Source: Mycolicibacterium confluentis (lineage in GTDB: Bacteria > Actinomycetota > Actinomycetes > Mycobacteriales > Mycobacteriaceae). Taken from it: 64,000 nucleotides of DNA. The notes under the pieces were generated by a model, which made no database searches, was not told where the DNA came from, and saw nothing but the letters and a program-made list of their open reading frames with translations. Within the stretch, counting starts at the first letter, position 1, and each line of letters begins with the position of its first letter. Where the stretch lies: positions 1,302,001 to 1,366,000 of the forward strand of contig NZ_AP022612.1 in NCBI RefSeq assembly GCF_010729895.1. The letters are read 5' to 3'. Below are positions 10,288-18,566 of the stretch, piece by piece. Made by a program: the position numbers and the translations under genes.

Positions 10288-10336
10288 GCCCGCTCTTTCC
10301 CGCGAGCGGGCTGGGGTCCCCGCTTGCGGGGCGTTT
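10288..10336 (+). terminator. Double hairpin after fas-acpS
   Basis: GCCCGCTC (10288-10295) pairs with GAGCGGGC (10304-10311), and CCCCG (10318-10322) pairs with CGGGG (10327-10331). A short T-run follows at 10334-10336. It sits 26 bases after the acpS stop and probably ends the fas-acpS transcript. Confidence 0.5.
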
Positions 10337-10450
10337 GTACGGGACACGCCGGGGTTCTGCGTACAAGATGGGACGCTCGCGACTCGTTTCGCACCCGTCT
10401 GCCGCCCAGCGCGCACCCACGTACGCGACACGCCGGGTGATGTGTACGTC
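10333..10450. repeat. Two copies of an intergenic repeat with GTAC flanks
   Basis: Copy one (10333-10379) has TTGTAC (10335-10340) facing GTACAA (10361-10366) around GGGACACGCC, followed by GGGACGCTC. Copy two (10421-10450) has GTAC, then GCGACACGCCGGG, then GTAC. A third related copy lies at 52533-52579. They look like members of a short dispersed palindromic element, not coding sequence. Confidence 0.5.
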
Positions 10451-10513
10451 ACTGCACGCTGGACGGGGCTTGCCGCGCGTTCGGCGGCCTGGCGGCCGAC
10501 TAACCTCGTCCCC

Positions 10514-11854
10514 ATGAGTGATCTGCAGGCGCGCGTGCGTGAGATCCTGCCGTCGGTGCGCGCCGATCTCGAGGACCTGGTCCGCATCGAATCGGTGTGG
10601 GCCGACCCCGAACGCCGTGACGAGGTGCACCGCTGCGCACAGGCCGTGGCCGACCTCTTCACCGGTGTGGGGTTCGACGACGTCCGGATCGTGAGCGAGG
10701 GCGGCGCCCCCGCGGTGATCGCCAAGCATCCCGCACCCGCCGGTGCCCCGACCGTGCTGCTCTACGCCCACCACGACGTGCAGCCCGAAGGGGATCGCAT
10801 GCAGTGGCTTTCCGAGCCCTTCGAGCCGACCGAGCGGGACGGCCGCCTCTACGGTCGCGGCACCGCGGACGACAAGGCCGGCATCGCAACGCATCTGGCG
10901 GCCATGCGCGCTTTTGACGGCAAGCCGCCGGTGGGTGTGACGGTGTTCGTCGAGGGTGAGGAGGAGTCCGGCTCGCCGTCGCTCGGGCGTCTGCTGGCCG
11001 CCCACAAGGACGACCTCGCTGCCGACGTCATCATCATCGCCGACTCCGACAACTGGAGCGCGGACATTCCCGCCCTCACGGTGTCGCTGCGCGGCCTCGC
11101 CGACTGTGTCGTCGAGGTGGCGACCCTGGACCACGGCCTGCACTCGGGTCTGTGGGGCGGTGTGGTGCCTGACGCGTTGAGCGTGCTGGTACGGCTGCTG
11201 GCCAGCCTGCACGACGACGACGGCAACGTCGCGGTGGCAGGCCTGTACGAGGGGACCGCAGCCGACGTCGACCGTGGCCCGGACTGGGTGCGCGAGGAGT
11301 CCGGCCTGCTGGACGGCGTCGAGCAGATCGGTACTGGCTCAGTGGTGCAACGGATGTGGGCCAAGCCCGCGATCACGGTGGTCGGCATCGACACCACGCC
11401 CATCGCCAAGTCGTCCAACACCCTGATCCCCAGCGCAAAGGCCAAGGTGTCCATGCGGGTGGCCCCCGGCGGCGACGCGGCGGCGCACCTGGCCGCACTG
11501 CGCGCCCACCTGGAGAGCCACGTCCCGTGGGGTGCCAAGGTCACCGTCACCGAGGGCGACGTCGGCCAGCCCTACGCGATCGACGCCAGCGGCACGGTCT
11601 ACGACGCTGCCCGCGTCGCGTTCGAAAAGGCCTGGGGCACCGCACCGGTCGATATGGGGATGGGTGGGTCCATACCGTTCATCGCAGAGTTCGCCGCCGC
11701 GTTTCCGGCCGCCACGATTCTGGTGACCGGCGTGGAGGATCCGGGCACACAGGCGCACAGCATCAACGAAAGCCTGCACCTGGGGGTGCTGGAGAAGGCC
11801 GCGACGGCCGAGACGCTGCTGCTGGCGGCGTTGGGTGCCGATTCGCCGCGCTGA
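10514..11854 (+). CDS. M20/M25/M40 family metallopeptidase (dipeptidase)
   Basis: A 446-residue zinc peptidase of the ArgE/DapE/CNDP type, probably cytoplasmic and acting on dipeptides or other small amides. Visible motifs are LYAHHDVQP (first metal His and the following Asp), YGRGTADDKAG (bridging Asp), EGEEESGSPS (catalytic Glu and metal Glu) and a late GTQAHSINE (metal His). The frame opens earlier at 10442, but the ATG at 10514 is chosen because homologues begin near MSDLQARV and the upstream part overlaps the intergenic repeat. It is the positional equivalent of Rv2522c. The substrate is unknown. Confidence 0.88.
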   Translation: MSDLQARVREILPSVRADLEDLVRIESVWADPERRDEVHRCAQAVADLFTGVGFDDVRIVSEGGAPAVIAKHPAPAGAPTVLLYAHHDVQPEGDRMQWLSEPFEPTERDGRLYGRGTADDKAGIATHLAAMRAFDGKPPVGVTVFVEGEEESGSPSLGRLLAAHKDDLAADVIIIADSDNWSADIPALTVSLRGLADCVVEVATLDHGLHSGLWGGVVPDALSVLVRLLASLHDDDGNVAVAGLYEGTAADVDRGPDWVREESGLLDGVEQIGTGSVVQRMWAKPAITVVGIDTTPIAKSSNTLIPSAKAKVSMRVAPGGDAAAHLAALRAHLESHVPWGAKVTVTEGDVGQPYAIDASGTVYDAARVAFEKAWGTAPVDMGMGGSIPFIAEFAAAFPAATILVTGVEDPGTQAHSINESLHLGVLEKAATAETLLLAALGADSPR

Positions 11855-11983
11855 CGACCTATCCGTTGTCGCTTCGAGACCGTCGCCAGCCGAGGTGGCA
11901 GAGGAGGACGCTGACGGCGAGGTAGAGCGCGGCGCCGACCCAGAGGGATGACGCGCTCCACCCCGATATGTTCGCCGGCTGAG

Positions 11984-12457
11984 TCAGACCGAGATGTCGC
12001 GGCGCAGCTTGGCGACGTGTCCGGTGGCCTTGACGTTGTACTGTGCCACCTCGACATTGCCCTTCTCGTCGACGACGAACGTCGAGCGGATGACGCCCTG
12101 CACGGTCTTGCCGTACATCTTCTTCTCGCCGAAGGCGCCCCACTCGGTGAGGACCTTCTTCTCGGGGTCGGACAGCAGCGGGAAGTTCAGCCCTTCGGCG
12201 TCCCGGAACTTGGCGAGCTTCTCGGGCTTGTCGGGGGAGATGCCGACGACGTCGAGTCCGGCCTCGTTCAGCTCAGCCAGGCTGTCGCGGAAATCGCAGG
12301 CCTGCTTGGTGCAGCCGGGCGTGGACGCGGCGGGGTAGAAGTACACGACGACCTTGCGGCCCTTGAAGTCGGACAACTTCACGGTGTTGCCGTCGGCGTC
12401 GGGCAGGCTGAACGACGGTGCTTTGTCGCCGGCTTCGAGTCGTGTGGTCGCGGTCAA
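11984..12457 (-). CDS. bcp: Peroxiredoxin, bacterioferritin comigratory protein type
   Basis: A 157-residue thiol peroxidase (PrxQ/BCP class) that reduces hydrogen peroxide and organic hydroperoxides in the cytoplasm. The active site reads [17 protein letters not shown], with the peroxidatic Cys preceded by Thr-Pro-Gly and a second Cys five residues on, as is typical of atypical 2-Cys members. The frame is open from an ATG at 12529, but a TTG at 12457 is chosen: GGAGGG lies 8 nt before it and the length then equals the 157 residues of the M. tuberculosis protein. It is divergent from the DUF3618 gene across about 107 bases. Confidence 0.9.
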   Translation of the reverse strand: MTATTRLEAGDKAPSFSLPDADGNTVKLSDFKGRKVVVYFYPAASTPGCTKQACDFRDSLAELNEAGLDVVGISPDKPEKLAKFRDAEGLNFPLLSDPEKKVLTEWGAFGEKKMYGKTVQGVIRSTFVVDEKGNVEVAQYNVKATGHVAKLRRDISV

Positions 12458-12564
12458 GGTCGGTTCCCTCCTGTCCACCGGTGCGTGGATATCGCTCGGT
12501 GCTGATCTAGGGTAGTGCGGCAGGGGCACACAGCAGCGTGGCCGGTACGACTTGGAGGATGAGC

Positions 12565-12792
12565 GTGGCGGATCGAGATCCCGAAGAGATCAAGAAGGAG
12601 ATCGATCAGGCGCGCACGCAACTCGCGTCGACGGTGGACCTGTTGGCGGAGCGCGCGAACCCGCAGCGAATCGCCGACGATGCCAAGGCGAAGGCGCTGG
12701 CATTCGTGCAGAAGCCAGCCGTGACGATCTCGCTGGCGGGCCTGGGACTGCTCACGGTCGCGTTGGTGATCCGCCGGATCCGCAACCGCTGA
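12565..12792 (+). CDS. DUF3618 small membrane-anchored protein
   Basis: A 75-residue protein with an acidic/basic amphipathic N-terminal helix ([20 protein letters not shown]), the motif LAERANPQ, and one C-terminal membrane segment ([18 protein letters not shown]) ending in Arg-rich residues. This is the typical layout of the actinobacterial DUF3618 family, equivalent to Rv2520c. The GTG at 12565 is preferred: GGAGG ends 6 nt before it, whereas the in-frame upstream ATG at 12559 begins at the last bases of that site. Function unknown. Confidence 0.85.
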   Translation: MADRDPEEIKKEIDQARTQLASTVDLLAERANPQRIADDAKAKALAFVQKPAVTISLAGLGLLTVALVIRRIRNR

Positions 12793-13367
12793 TCGATCCG
12801 TCGCTACCGGCGACGAAACCACCCGAACGACCACTGGAACCCCGGCGGATTGGCCGACATCCCGATGCGGCTGCAGCTTCTGATCTGAACCGGGGGCTGT
12901 GAAGTTAGCGCGTGGTGGGCGCCGGGGGTTCCCATAGCGTCACCGAGATGGCGGTGTGCCGTCGACATAGCTAAACCTCGTTGGGTTGCGGCGTGGGCTG
13001 GGAACGATATCGACAATGTGCTGCAGCTAACTCGATGCTAACACCGTTATCGGCGATATTCCCAGTAAAAGTGGCGTAAACCCACAAGATTGCAAAGTTC
13101 CCGTTACCGGCGGTTCCGTTTGCCAGCCTAGCCCGCACCGCAACTCGGGGGTTGTCCAGCGCATATTGTCGCTGGTGAAGATCTTGGTCTGGGATCGAGA
13201 GGGACCGGCTGGGCGACGGTTGCTGACCGCGAGATGTGTGTCCTGCCCGATGAAACCACCGCCCGAGGATGCCTCCGACGCGGTGGAGTGCAGGTTTGGG
13301 CACACCGCCTACGCGGTGGAGAGCTGGCGTGGGAACACCGCCTGCGCGGTGGAGTGCAGCCCAGAAA
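12793..13367. other. Gene-free stretch of lower G+C
   Basis: About 575 bases between the DUF3618 gene and the tRNA-Lys terminator hold no supportable gene. The part around 13000-13110 is clearly more A+T rich than the surroundings. Open frames here lack ribosome binding sites and recognisable domains. In M. tuberculosis the equivalent position carries the PE26 gene, which is absent here. The right end contains a 33-base tandem repeat. Confidence 0.6.
13256..13351. repeat. 33-base tandem repeat with CACCGC/GCGGTG hairpins
   Basis: CACCGC-CTAC-GCGGTG (13303-13318) recurs exactly 33 bases later as CACCGC-CTGC-GCGGTG (13336-13351). A related earlier unit ends with GCGGTGG at 13280-13286, also 33 bases before. 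Each unit can fold as a short hairpin. The block lies just downstream of the tRNA-Lys terminator. Confidence 0.6.
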
Positions 13368-13405
13368 CACTTCAGGCCAGGCGGGTGTCCGCCTGGCCTG
13401 AAGTG
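13368..13405 (-). terminator. Strong terminator of tRNA-Lys
   Basis: A perfect 17-bp stem (13368-13384 with 13389-13405) closes a 4-base loop. On the minus strand it follows the tRNA 3' end by 4 bases and is followed by a short T-rich stretch (TTTCT), so it should end the tRNA transcript. Confidence 0.8.
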
Positions 13406-13409
13406 ACTG

Positions 13410-13482
<73 letters not shown>

Positions 13483-13597
13483 GTTTGGTGCGTGTGAGAC
13501 ACTATCAGGCATCGCGGCGTGGAATGAAATCGATATTCCCACCTGCGCAAATGTTCTGCGTGACGATGCGGTCGCGCGTGGTGTCCAAATCTGCCCT

Positions 13598-13603
13598 TAG
13601 ACT
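13598..13603 (+). promoter_or_regulatory. Candidate -10 box for the L,D-transpeptidase gene
   Basis: TAGACT fits the mycobacterial SigA -10 pattern TAnnnT and lies 49 bases before the ATG. No good -35 hexamer is visible, which is common in mycobacteria. Confidence 0.35.
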
Positions 13604-13652
13604 GTTGCCAAGAATTCCTGGGGTGGCTCCGGCTGTGAGGTGGGACAAAAAT

Positions 13653-14873
13653 ATGTGGCAGGTCCGTTCTGTGACCCGTCCGCGTGGTGGTCGACGTTGG
13701 CTGGCGGCTCTGCTGCTGGTCCCGGCTGTGGTGCTGGGGGTGAGCGCGTGCGGCGCGGGGTCGGAGTCAGCCGAGCCCCAGCGGATCGCCGACAAGGGCA
13801 CCCCGTTCGCTGATCTGCTCGTGCCGAAGCTCTCGGCCTCGGTCACCGACGGGGCCGTGGGTGTGGCGGTCGACAAGCCGGTCACGGTGACGGCCGAGGA
13901 CGGTGTCCTGGGCTCGGTGTCGATGGTCAACGAAGAGGGCACCGCGGTGTCGGGCAAGCTCAGCCCCGACGGCCTGACGTGGTCCACCGACGAACCCCTC
14001 GGATACAACAAGCACTACACCCTCGAGGCGCGGTCACTGGGCCTCGGCGGTGAGACGACCCAGACGATGGCTTTCGAGACGCACTCGCCGGACAACCTGA
14101 CGATGCCGTATCTGATGCCGAACGACGGTGAGACGGTCGGCGTCGGACAGCCCATCGCGGTGCGGTTCGACGAGAACATCCCCAACCGAGTCGCCGCCGA
14201 GCGTGCCATCAAGGTCACCACGAATCCGCCTGTGGAGGGCGCGTTTTACTGGCTGAACAATCGTGAAGTGCGCTGGCGGCCGCAGCATTACTGGAAGCCC
14301 GGCACCACCGTCGACGTCTCGGTGAACACCTACGGCATCGACCTGGGCGATGGCCTGTTCGGGCAGGACAACGTGAGCACGCACTTCACCATCGGTGACG
14401 AGGTGATCGCGACCGCGGACGACAACACCAAGACGATCACCGTCCGGGTGAACGGCGAGGTCGTCAAGACCATGCCGACCTCGATGGGCAAGAACAGCAC
14501 GCCCACCAACAACGGCACCTACATCATCGGCGACCGGTTCGCCGAACTGGTGATGGACTCGTCGACCTACGGCGTCCCGGTGAACTCGCCCAACGGTTAT
14601 CGCACCGAGGTCGAATACGCGACACAGATGTCCTACAGCGGCATCTATGTGCACGGCGCGCCGTGGTCCGTCGGGAGTCAGGGGTACTCGAACGTCAGCC
14701 ACGGATGCCTGAACGTGAGCACCAGCAACGCGCAGTGGTTCTACAACAACACCAAGCGCGGCGACATCGTCGAGGTGAAGAACACCGTGGGCTCGACACT
14801 TCCCGGCACAGACGGGCTGGGGGACTGGAACATTCCGTGGTCCCAGTGGAAGGCCGGCAACTCCAGCGCCTGA
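13653..14873 (+). CDS. ldtB: L,D-transpeptidase lipoprotein (LdtMt2/LppS type)
   Basis: A 406-residue envelope enzyme that makes 3-3 cross-links between meso-diaminopimelate residues of peptidoglycan and is carbapenem-sensitive. The N-terminus has Arg-rich residues, a hydrophobic stretch and a lipobox (GVSAC), so it is a lipoprotein. Two immunoglobulin-like domains (about 50-250) precede the YkuD catalytic domain, whose SHGCLN motif carries the nucleophile Cys352; the upstream His lies in YVHGAPW. The frame opens at 13485, but ATG 13653 gives a length close to the 408-residue M. tuberculosis orthologue Rv2518c and places the signal peptide correctly. Confidence 0.93.
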   Translation: MWQVRSVTRPRGGRRWLAALLLVPAVVLGVSACGAGSESAEPQRIADKGTPFADLLVPKLSASVTDGAVGVAVDKPVTVTAEDGVLGSVSMVNEEGTAVSGKLSPDGLTWSTDEPLGYNKHYTLEARSLGLGGETTQTMAFETHSPDNLTMPYLMPNDGETVGVGQPIAVRFDENIPNRVAAERAIKVTTNPPVEGAFYWLNNREVRWRPQHYWKPGTTVDVSVNTYGIDLGDGLFGQDNVSTHFTIGDEVIATADDNTKTITVRVNGEVVKTMPTSMGKNSTPTNNGTYIIGDRFAELVMDSSTYGVPVNSPNGYRTEVEYATQMSYSGIYVHGAPWSVGSQGYSNVSHGCLNVSTSNAQWFYNNTKRGDIVEVKNTVGSTLPGTDGLGDWNIPWSQWKAGNSSA

Positions 14874-14966
14874 CGGCCCAATGTGGCGGGTTGACCCGTG
14901 AAACGGTGGGCTTCGCGATAGCGTGCGGATAACTAACGTCCGCGTCAGACGCATCGGAGGCCGCTG

Positions 14967-17024
14967 GTGAACCGTCCTTCTCTCCTGCACCGTGTCGCGC
15001 GACGCACGGTCGCAGTCGGCGCCGCAGCGGCGATGCTCAGTGTGGCCGCCGCGTCCCATGGTCCGGTGCTGGTGTCGGCGGTCACGCCGAAACAGGTTGG
15101 CATCCCGTTCCTCCTGACGGGTGTGAGCACCACACAGACGGGAGCTGGAATCGTCCAGAGTCCCTCCACGTTGGGTGTCGCCGACTCTGACCTCTACACG
15201 ATGTCGGACGCCGAGATCGACAAGACGCTGACCAAGTTGGCGGAATTGGGCGTGACGGACATCCGGGTCGCTGTCCCGTGGGTGTACATGGAGAAGCGCA
15301 ACGACCAGTACGACTGGACCAAGATGGACTACGTCGTGCAGACCGCGAATGCCAAGGGCATCAACGTCGTCGGGGTCATCACTGCGACGCCCACGTGGGC
15401 GGGGTTCCCACTCAACGGGCACTCCGACCCGCAGGAGTACGCCGAGTTCGCAGGCGCGGTCGCCGACCGTTATGACGGCGTCGTCGACACCGACGCCCAC
15501 GGCGATCAGACCCACGGCAAGATCTCGGCCTACGAGATCTGGAACGAACCCAACGGAGCCCTGTTCTACAACCCGGTCAGCGCGTCGTCGTACACCGCGA
15601 TGCTCAAGGCCGCCTCTCCGATGATTCGCGACGCCGACCCCGACGCGGTTGTCATCGCCGGCGTACTGGGTTCGGTGATCACCATCCCGGGCCTGTCGCA
15701 GAACCCGGTGTCCTTCTTCCGTGAGATGTACGAGAACGGCGCTGCGGACTACTTCGACGCTCTGTCCTACCACCCGTACAACCCCACGATGCCGTTCTCC
15801 CAGGGTGCCGGCCTGGCCAATTCTCCGTTGAATCAGGTCAATGCACTGCGCGCCTTGATGGTTCAGTACGAGGGCGAAGGCACCACCAAGAAGATCTGGA
15901 TCACGGAATATGGGGTGCCGACCAACGGTCCCGTGACCGAGCAGCATCAGGCCGACTTCATCCGCGACCTCGTGGTGGCCTGGCAGAACGTCGAGGGCGC
16001 GGGCCCGATCTTCATCTACAGCACACGGGACATCAACTCCGGTGGCTTCGACGACGAAGAGAACTTCGGCATCTTCTACAGCGACTGGGACGAGAAGAAG
16101 GTCGTGCAGACCATCCGAGATCTCTACGCCGACTTCGCCGACGACGGTGAGCTGACGCCGTTCCAGGCCGCCATCCCCAAGATCAGTGACTTCCAGCAGT
16201 TGTTGATGCTCGGCCGCCAGCTCATCAGCTTCCTCCTGATCGTCCCCAGAGCTGTTGTGCAGTTTGCCGTTTCGGCGGTCACCGCTCTGGTGCGCGCTGT
16301 GGTCGACACCGTCGGTTCGGCGCTGGGACTCACGCGGAAGTCCGTGGCGGCCGCGACGGGCGCCGCCATCGACGAACGGGCCGCTTCGGTGGCAACCGAT
16401 CCTCATGACGAAACCTCGCGACAGGGACGGGACTTCGTGCGGTTGGCGCGGGAATCTGCGCGTGAGTTGGTCGAGCCGCACCGCGGGTCGATCGAGGGGT
16501 CGTCTGACGCGGACCAGTCCGTCACCGACGCGCAGCTAGGACAGTCCGCGGTCGAGGTGGGGCAACTCGCTGTAGACCTCACGCCGGTCGGGGACAACGA
16601 GGGACAGTCCGGTGTCGACCTCAAGCCCGCGGCCGAGGCTGGGGGTGACGGGGGACAGGCTGTCGACCTCAAGCCCGCGGCCGAGGCTGGGGGTGACGGG
16701 GGACAGGCTGTCGACCTCAAGCCCGCGGCCGAGGCTGGGGGTGACGGGGGACAGGCCGTCGACCACAAGCCCGGACCCGAGGCCGAGGCCAAGCCGGACT
16801 TCAGGCAGGTTCTCAAACAGCGCCGGGCCGATCTGCGAGATCAGATCAAGGACCGCGTGCTGCTCGCCCAACGGGGTCCCGCGGGCGCCGGAGGGGGGCG
16901 CGGGAATGGGACTGATACTGCTGATCCCGGGTCGGCGTCGTCGCTTGTGGAAACCCCGACTGACCAGGCGAATTCGGCAGGCCCTGCGACGGCCGACTCG
17001 GGGCAGGCCGCCGATCCGGACTGA
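14967..17024 (+). CDS. Secreted clan GH-A glycoside hydrolase with repeat-rich tail
   Basis: 685 residues starting at GTG with CGGAGG 6 nt upstream. A signal peptide (RRTVAVGAAAAMLSVAAA) is followed by a TIM-barrel of the clan GH-A type. The acid/base Glu194 lies in IWNEPN and the probable nucleophile Glu314 in WITEYGVPT, as in GH5/GH39-like enzymes. After the barrel comes a hydrophobic stretch (about 415-455), a charged segment, and a tail with three near-identical 16-residue repeats (VDLKPAAEAGGDGGQA) plus a degenerate fourth. The tail is low complexity and may be a spacer or wall-binding extension. The substrate cannot be told from sequence; arabinan, glucan or other cell-envelope polysaccharides are possible. 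Confidence 0.82.
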   Translation: MNRPSLLHRVARRTVAVGAAAAMLSVAAASHGPVLVSAVTPKQVGIPFLLTGVSTTQTGAGIVQSPSTLGVADSDLYTMSDAEIDKTLTKLAELGVTDIRVAVPWVYMEKRNDQYDWTKMDYVVQTANAKGINVVGVITATPTWAGFPLNGHSDPQEYAEFAGAVADRYDGVVDTDAHGDQTHGKISAYEIWNEPNGALFYNPVSASSYTAMLKAASPMIRDADPDAVVIAGVLGSVITIPGLSQNPVSFFREMYENGAADYFDALSYHPYNPTMPFSQGAGLANSPLNQVNALRALMVQYEGEGTTKKIWITEYGVPTNGPVTEQHQADFIRDLVVAWQNVEGAGPIFIYSTRDINSGGFDDEENFGIFYSDWDEKKVVQTIRDLYADFADDGELTPFQAAIPKISDFQQLLMLGRQLISFLLIVPRAVVQFAVSAVTALVRAVVDTVGSALGLTRKSVAAATGAAIDERAASVATDPHDETSRQGRDFVRLARESARELVEPHRGSIEGSSDADQSVTDAQLGQSAVEVGQLAVDLTPVGDNEGQSGVDLKPAAEAGGDGGQAVDLKPAAEAGGDGGQAVDLKPAAEAGGDGGQAVDHKPGPEAEAKPDFRQVLKQRRADLRDQIKDRVLLAQRGPAGAGGGRGNGTDTADPGSASSLVETPTDQANSAGPATADSGQAADPD
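16614..16772 (+). repeat. 48-base in-frame tandem repeat
   Basis: Units begin at 16614, 16662 and 16710, each 48 bases, with a degenerate fourth start at 16758. The first three are almost identical at the DNA level, including synonymous positions. This indicates recent duplication inside the glycosidase tail. Confidence 0.9.
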
Positions 17025-17025
17025 C

Positions 17026-17041
17026 TGTGGTCCAGATCACA
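17026..17041 (+). promoter_or_regulatory. CRP-like binding site
   Basis: TGTGGTCCAGATCACA matches the CRP pattern TGTGA-N6-TCACA with one mismatch. It sits two bases after the glycosidase stop and about 90 bases before the CsbD-like gene, as expected for a regulator of that pair. Confidence 0.45.
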
Positions 17042-17132
17042 AATGTTTCAAAGTTCTCCTATGTGGAACCTCGACAGAGAGGTCTCGACAGCGACTCCGC
17101 CCCAACGAGGCGGAGAGGAGAGGAGAGTCCAC

Positions 17133-17690
17133 ATGGCCGAGGACGGCACAGCAGACGAGGCGCGCAAGGGTTTCGTCGCGTCGATCAAGGGCAGGGCGAA
17201 AGAGGTTGTGGGTGCCATCACCCGTAACGATTCATTGACCGCAGAGGGTCAGCTGGAGCGCCATGAAGCCCAGGAGCGACGCGAGGCCAGCGCGCTTCAG
17301 TCGGTGGCCGACGCGCAGGACGAACAGGCGGAGCAGTTGGCTGACGCAGCAGAGATCGCTGGAGCGCAGCAGCGTGGCGCGGCCCATGTCCGCGCCGCGG
17401 CGACGCAGCAGCAGATTCGTGAGGAGCAGATCGCGCAGCGGAAGACCGCTGAGCAGGCCGCACGAAACGATGCCGCACGGGAGAAGGCTGCCGCTGAGCA
17501 GGCCGCGGAGGCGCAGGCCGCTCAGGCCGCCAACCGCGAGGAGCAGGAGCGCAAGGTCGCCACCGCCCAATACGGCGAGGCGCTCGATGAGTACCAGCAG
17601 TCCCTGTCCGACGCGGATCGGGCCGAGGCTGAGGCCAAACGCATCCGTAAGCAGGCCGACGAGCTGACTGAAGACGCTGACCTGCCGTGA
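17133..17690 (+). CDS. CsbD-like N-terminal domain with long alpha-helical tail
   Basis: 185 residues. The first 50 (KGFVASIKGRAKEVVGAI, TRNDSLTAEGQLE) resemble the CsbD stress-protein fold. The rest is almost entirely Ala, Glu, Gln and Arg with heptad character and is predicted coiled coil. ATG 17133 is chosen over the upstream ATG at 17043 because a purine-rich GGAGAGGAGAGGAGAG lies just before it. It is followed after 28 bases by a second coiled-coil gene, so the two probably act together. CsbD-like proteins are usually stress induced; the exact role is unknown. Confidence 0.75.
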   Translation: MAEDGTADEARKGFVASIKGRAKEVVGAITRNDSLTAEGQLERHEAQERREASALQSVADAQDEQAEQLADAAEIAGAQQRGAAHVRAAATQQQIREEQIAQRKTAEQAARNDAAREKAAAEQAAEAQAAQAANREEQERKVATAQYGEALDEYQQSLSDADRAEAEAKRIRKQADELTEDADLP

Positions 17691-17718
17691 AGGCAGCAGC
17701 GGAGAAGAGGAGTGTCCA

Positions 17719-18396
17719 ATGAATCTGGCTCAGATTCCCTTTGCGCTGTTACGGACGCAGTACCGGATCGCGCGATTCCCGTTACACCTGATCGAACAGC
17801 GCATCGTGTCCAGGATCGACGAGGAGGCGCCGGCACGACTTCTGTTTGAACGCTCGTTCGGTGCACTCGACGCCGCGGTCGGAGGCATTCTCGGTGACTC
17901 CGATCTTGAGATGCGCGGAGTCGCGATCGCCCAGCGCAGCACGGCCCGATTCGAGGCCAAGATCCTCGCGGAGGAGGCCGAGCAGGAGCGTGAGCGGGCC
18001 CGCAGACGCCTTGAGAAGGAGAGCGAGCGCGCCGCGGAGGTACACGACGAGGCGCACCGCGCGAAGCTGGACAAGCAGCGCAACGCCCGAGCCGCCGCCG
18101 CGCAGCGTAAGCAGGTCGCCGAGGAGGCGGCCACCAAGCGGACCGTCGCGGCCAAGGAGCGGGCCGACGAGGTCGCCGCACAGCGCCGGAAGTCCGCACA
18201 GTCGACCACGCGTGCCGAGGAGGCGCGCATCGAGGCCGCCGAGCGATCTGCCGTCGCGGTCGCCGAGGCCAAACAGGACGACGCGAAGACTCGACGCAAC
18301 GAGGCGGCACGCAAGCGCTCCGAGGCGGCGAAGGCCGAGGCCTTGGCCGAGACCGAGAAGCAGAAGCGGCAGCAGGCCCGCGCCGACAACGGCTGA
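17719..18396 (+). CDS. Coiled-coil protein, often annotated 'IF2 family'
   Basis: 225 residues with a start supported by GGAGAAGAGGAG. The N-terminal 70 residues contain a short hydrophobic/amphipathic part (MNLAQIPFALLRTQYRIARFPLHLIEQRI) and a globular-looking segment. From about 75 to the end it is a continuous highly charged Ala/Glu/Lys/Arg coiled coil. Mycobacterial relatives are often labelled as IF2-family initiation factors, but no GTPase motif is present, so that name reflects only low-complexity similarity. It lies directly after the CsbD-like gene and before a strong terminator. Function unknown. Confidence 0.75.
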   Translation: MNLAQIPFALLRTQYRIARFPLHLIEQRIVSRIDEEAPARLLFERSFGALDAAVGGILGDSDLEMRGVAIAQRSTARFEAKILAEEAEQERERARRRLEKESERAAEVHDEAHRAKLDKQRNARAAAAQRKQVAEEAATKRTVAAKERADEVAAQRRKSAQSTTRAEEARIEAAERSAVAVAEAKQDDAKTRRNEAARKRSEAAKAEALAETEKQKRQQARADNG

Positions 18397-18407
18397 GCCC
18401 GATATGA

Positions 18408-18443
18408 CAGAAGCGCCGCCCACTTTCGTGGGCGGCGCTTCTG
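18408..18443. terminator. Bidirectional terminator
   Basis: A perfect 16-bp stem (18408-18423 with 18428-18443) with a TTTC loop lies between the coiled-coil gene on the plus strand and tRNA-His on the minus strand. It can serve both transcripts. Confidence 0.8.
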
Positions 18444-18450
18444 CAGTTGG

Positions 18451-18524
18451 GGTGGCTGACGGGACTCGAACCCGCGACAGCCAGGATCACAACCTGGTGC
18501 TCTACCAACTGAACTACAGCCACC
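18451..18524 (-). tRNA. tRNA-His (anticodon GTG)
   Basis: The minus strand gives a complete cloverleaf with acceptor GTGGCTG/CAGCCAC, the extra 5' G (position -1) opposite C73 that marks tRNA-His, anticodon loop TTGTGAT and T-arm GGGTTCGAGTCCC. Confidence 0.95.
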
Positions 18525-18566
18525 ATTGCTGCGTCCGGCGGACCGGCGTGTGCAGCGTGGTCGATC

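Noticed and set aside
12804..13303. Minus-strand ORFs in the gap before tRNA-Lys
   Set aside because: No start with a ribosome site, no domain, and the composition suggests non-coding or decayed DNA.
13256..13351. CRISPR array
   Set aside because: The repeats are directly joined at a 33-base period with no unique spacers and there are no cas genes.
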